64,000 nucleotides of DNA from Muricea muricata. Taxonomy: Eukaryota; Cnidaria; Anthozoa; Malacalcyonacea; Plexauridae. The stretch spans positions 6,249,330-6,313,329 of the forward strand of contig OY979728.1 in NCBI GenBank assembly GCA_963855995.1. Direction: 5' to 3'. A model generated the notes under the pieces. The model saw only the letters and a program-made list of their open reading frames with translations, searched no databases and was not told the DNA's origin. The position numbers were made by a program, and so were the translations under genes. Numbering within the stretch: the first letter of the stretch is position 1; the number at the start of each line of letters is the position of its first letter. This document shows positions 63,490 through 64,000 of the stretch, piece by piece.

Positions 63490-64000
63490 TGATTTTACAA
63501 GCTTGAAAATTTAGTTTTAAACGTTTTCGAAGCGATTTGAGCAGAAAAACATGTTCATATCAGTAACTGAAAATTTCCGTCTCAAATTGAGAACGGCAAC
63601 GTTTTAGAGTTTAAAATAATGTTTAGAGCCATAAAGTGAACGAGTTGAGCGCGATGATACACTGATATCACGGACCCAAAGGAGACCTTGTAAATTAAAA
63701 TTGCAGAACTAAAGAAGTCGGGATCATGTTTTCGGCGCTCAAACTCTCAGGATGAGCGAAAAAACATGTTAAAATAAGAAACCTATAACTTTGTTTAAAA
63801 CTGAAAAGAAATGATCTTACAACCTTCAAAATCGCGTTTTAAACGTTTTCGAAGCAATTTGAGCAGAAAAACATGTTGATATGACCAACTGAAGATTTTC
63901 GCCTCAAATCGGTAACGGCGACGTTTTAGAGCTTAAAATAATGTTCACAGCCTTAAAGTGAACGAGTTGAGCGCAATGATACACTGCATTCACGGACCCA
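63430..64000 (+). repeat. Copy of 62,463-63,033 (offset 967 bp)
   Basis: The ACACTGATATCACGG monomer recurs at 63,659 and the AATGTTCACAGCC monomer at 63,940, three monomers after the previous occurrences. The repeat runs off the window edge. Confidence 0.7.

Larger units (their letters stand above)
41446..64000. repeat. Satellite family B array with inversions and insertions
   Basis: About 65 monomers of a 322-bp satellite related to family A. Most read forward, but 42,754-44,224 and 50,543-52,013 are inverted. Family-B marks are ATACACTGCA, CCCAAAATAGACC or CCAAAAGAGACC, TTAAAACTG, CGTCTCAAATCG and GTTTAGAGCC. By eye the consensus differs from A at about one base in seven. The stretch 44,225-47,920 is plain forward B monomers with mixed variants, and I could not define a higher-order repeat in it. 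No gene was seen. Confidence 0.93.

Overview
The window is satellite DNA from end to end. I find no credible protein-coding gene, rRNA, tRNA or CRISPR array, and no recognisable transposon with intact ends. It looks like part of a eukaryotic centromeric, pericentromeric or other heterochromatic block. The basic unit is a 322-bp monomer, about 38% G+C (121 of 322 bases in the first monomer), tandemly repeated about 190 times. I do not recognise the satellite and cannot name the organism. CpG is not depleted: I count 18 CpG in monomer 1 against about 11 expected. This argues against heavy germline CpG methylation decay, but it does not settle the kingdom.

Layout. Positions 1 to about 41,445 hold satellite family A, all in one orientation. 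From about 41,446 to the end is family B, a related family with the same 322-bp length and roughly 85% identity to A by eye. The A/B seam is in register, so monomer phase is kept across it. Family A splits into a left part (A1, to about 27,640) with a 9-monomer higher-order repeat of about 2,904 bp, and a right part (A2) with 3-, 4- and 7-monomer higher-order repeats (967, 1,290 and 2,257 bp). Overlapping segmental duplications sit on top of these, at offsets 1,937, 4,841, 5,483, 8,391, 12,910 and 22,914 bp.

Family B is more disturbed. It carries three copies of a 505-bp non-satellite insert and two copies of a 1,471-bp inverted satellite block. It also has a 1,569-bp tandem duplication that includes the insert, a 7,789-bp offset duplication that includes insert plus inversion, a 3,203-bp ten-monomer higher-order repeat in 2.5 copies, and a 70-bp non-satellite interruption present twice.

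The structure least expected from standard annotation is inside the monomer. The hexamer TGAGCG recurs at 107/107/108-bp spacing, and the sequence on both sides of each occurrence aligns. The 322-bp monomer is therefore an ancient trimer of a roughly 107-bp unit, and the trimer predates the A/B split. The window thus shows nested levels of amplification: 107 bp, 322 bp, 967 to 3,203 bp, and blocks duplicated at offsets up to 12.9 and 22.9 kb. There are no genes to work together here. Any function would be structural (kinetochore or heterochromatin) or through transcripts, for which the inverted blocks could supply long hairpin RNA.
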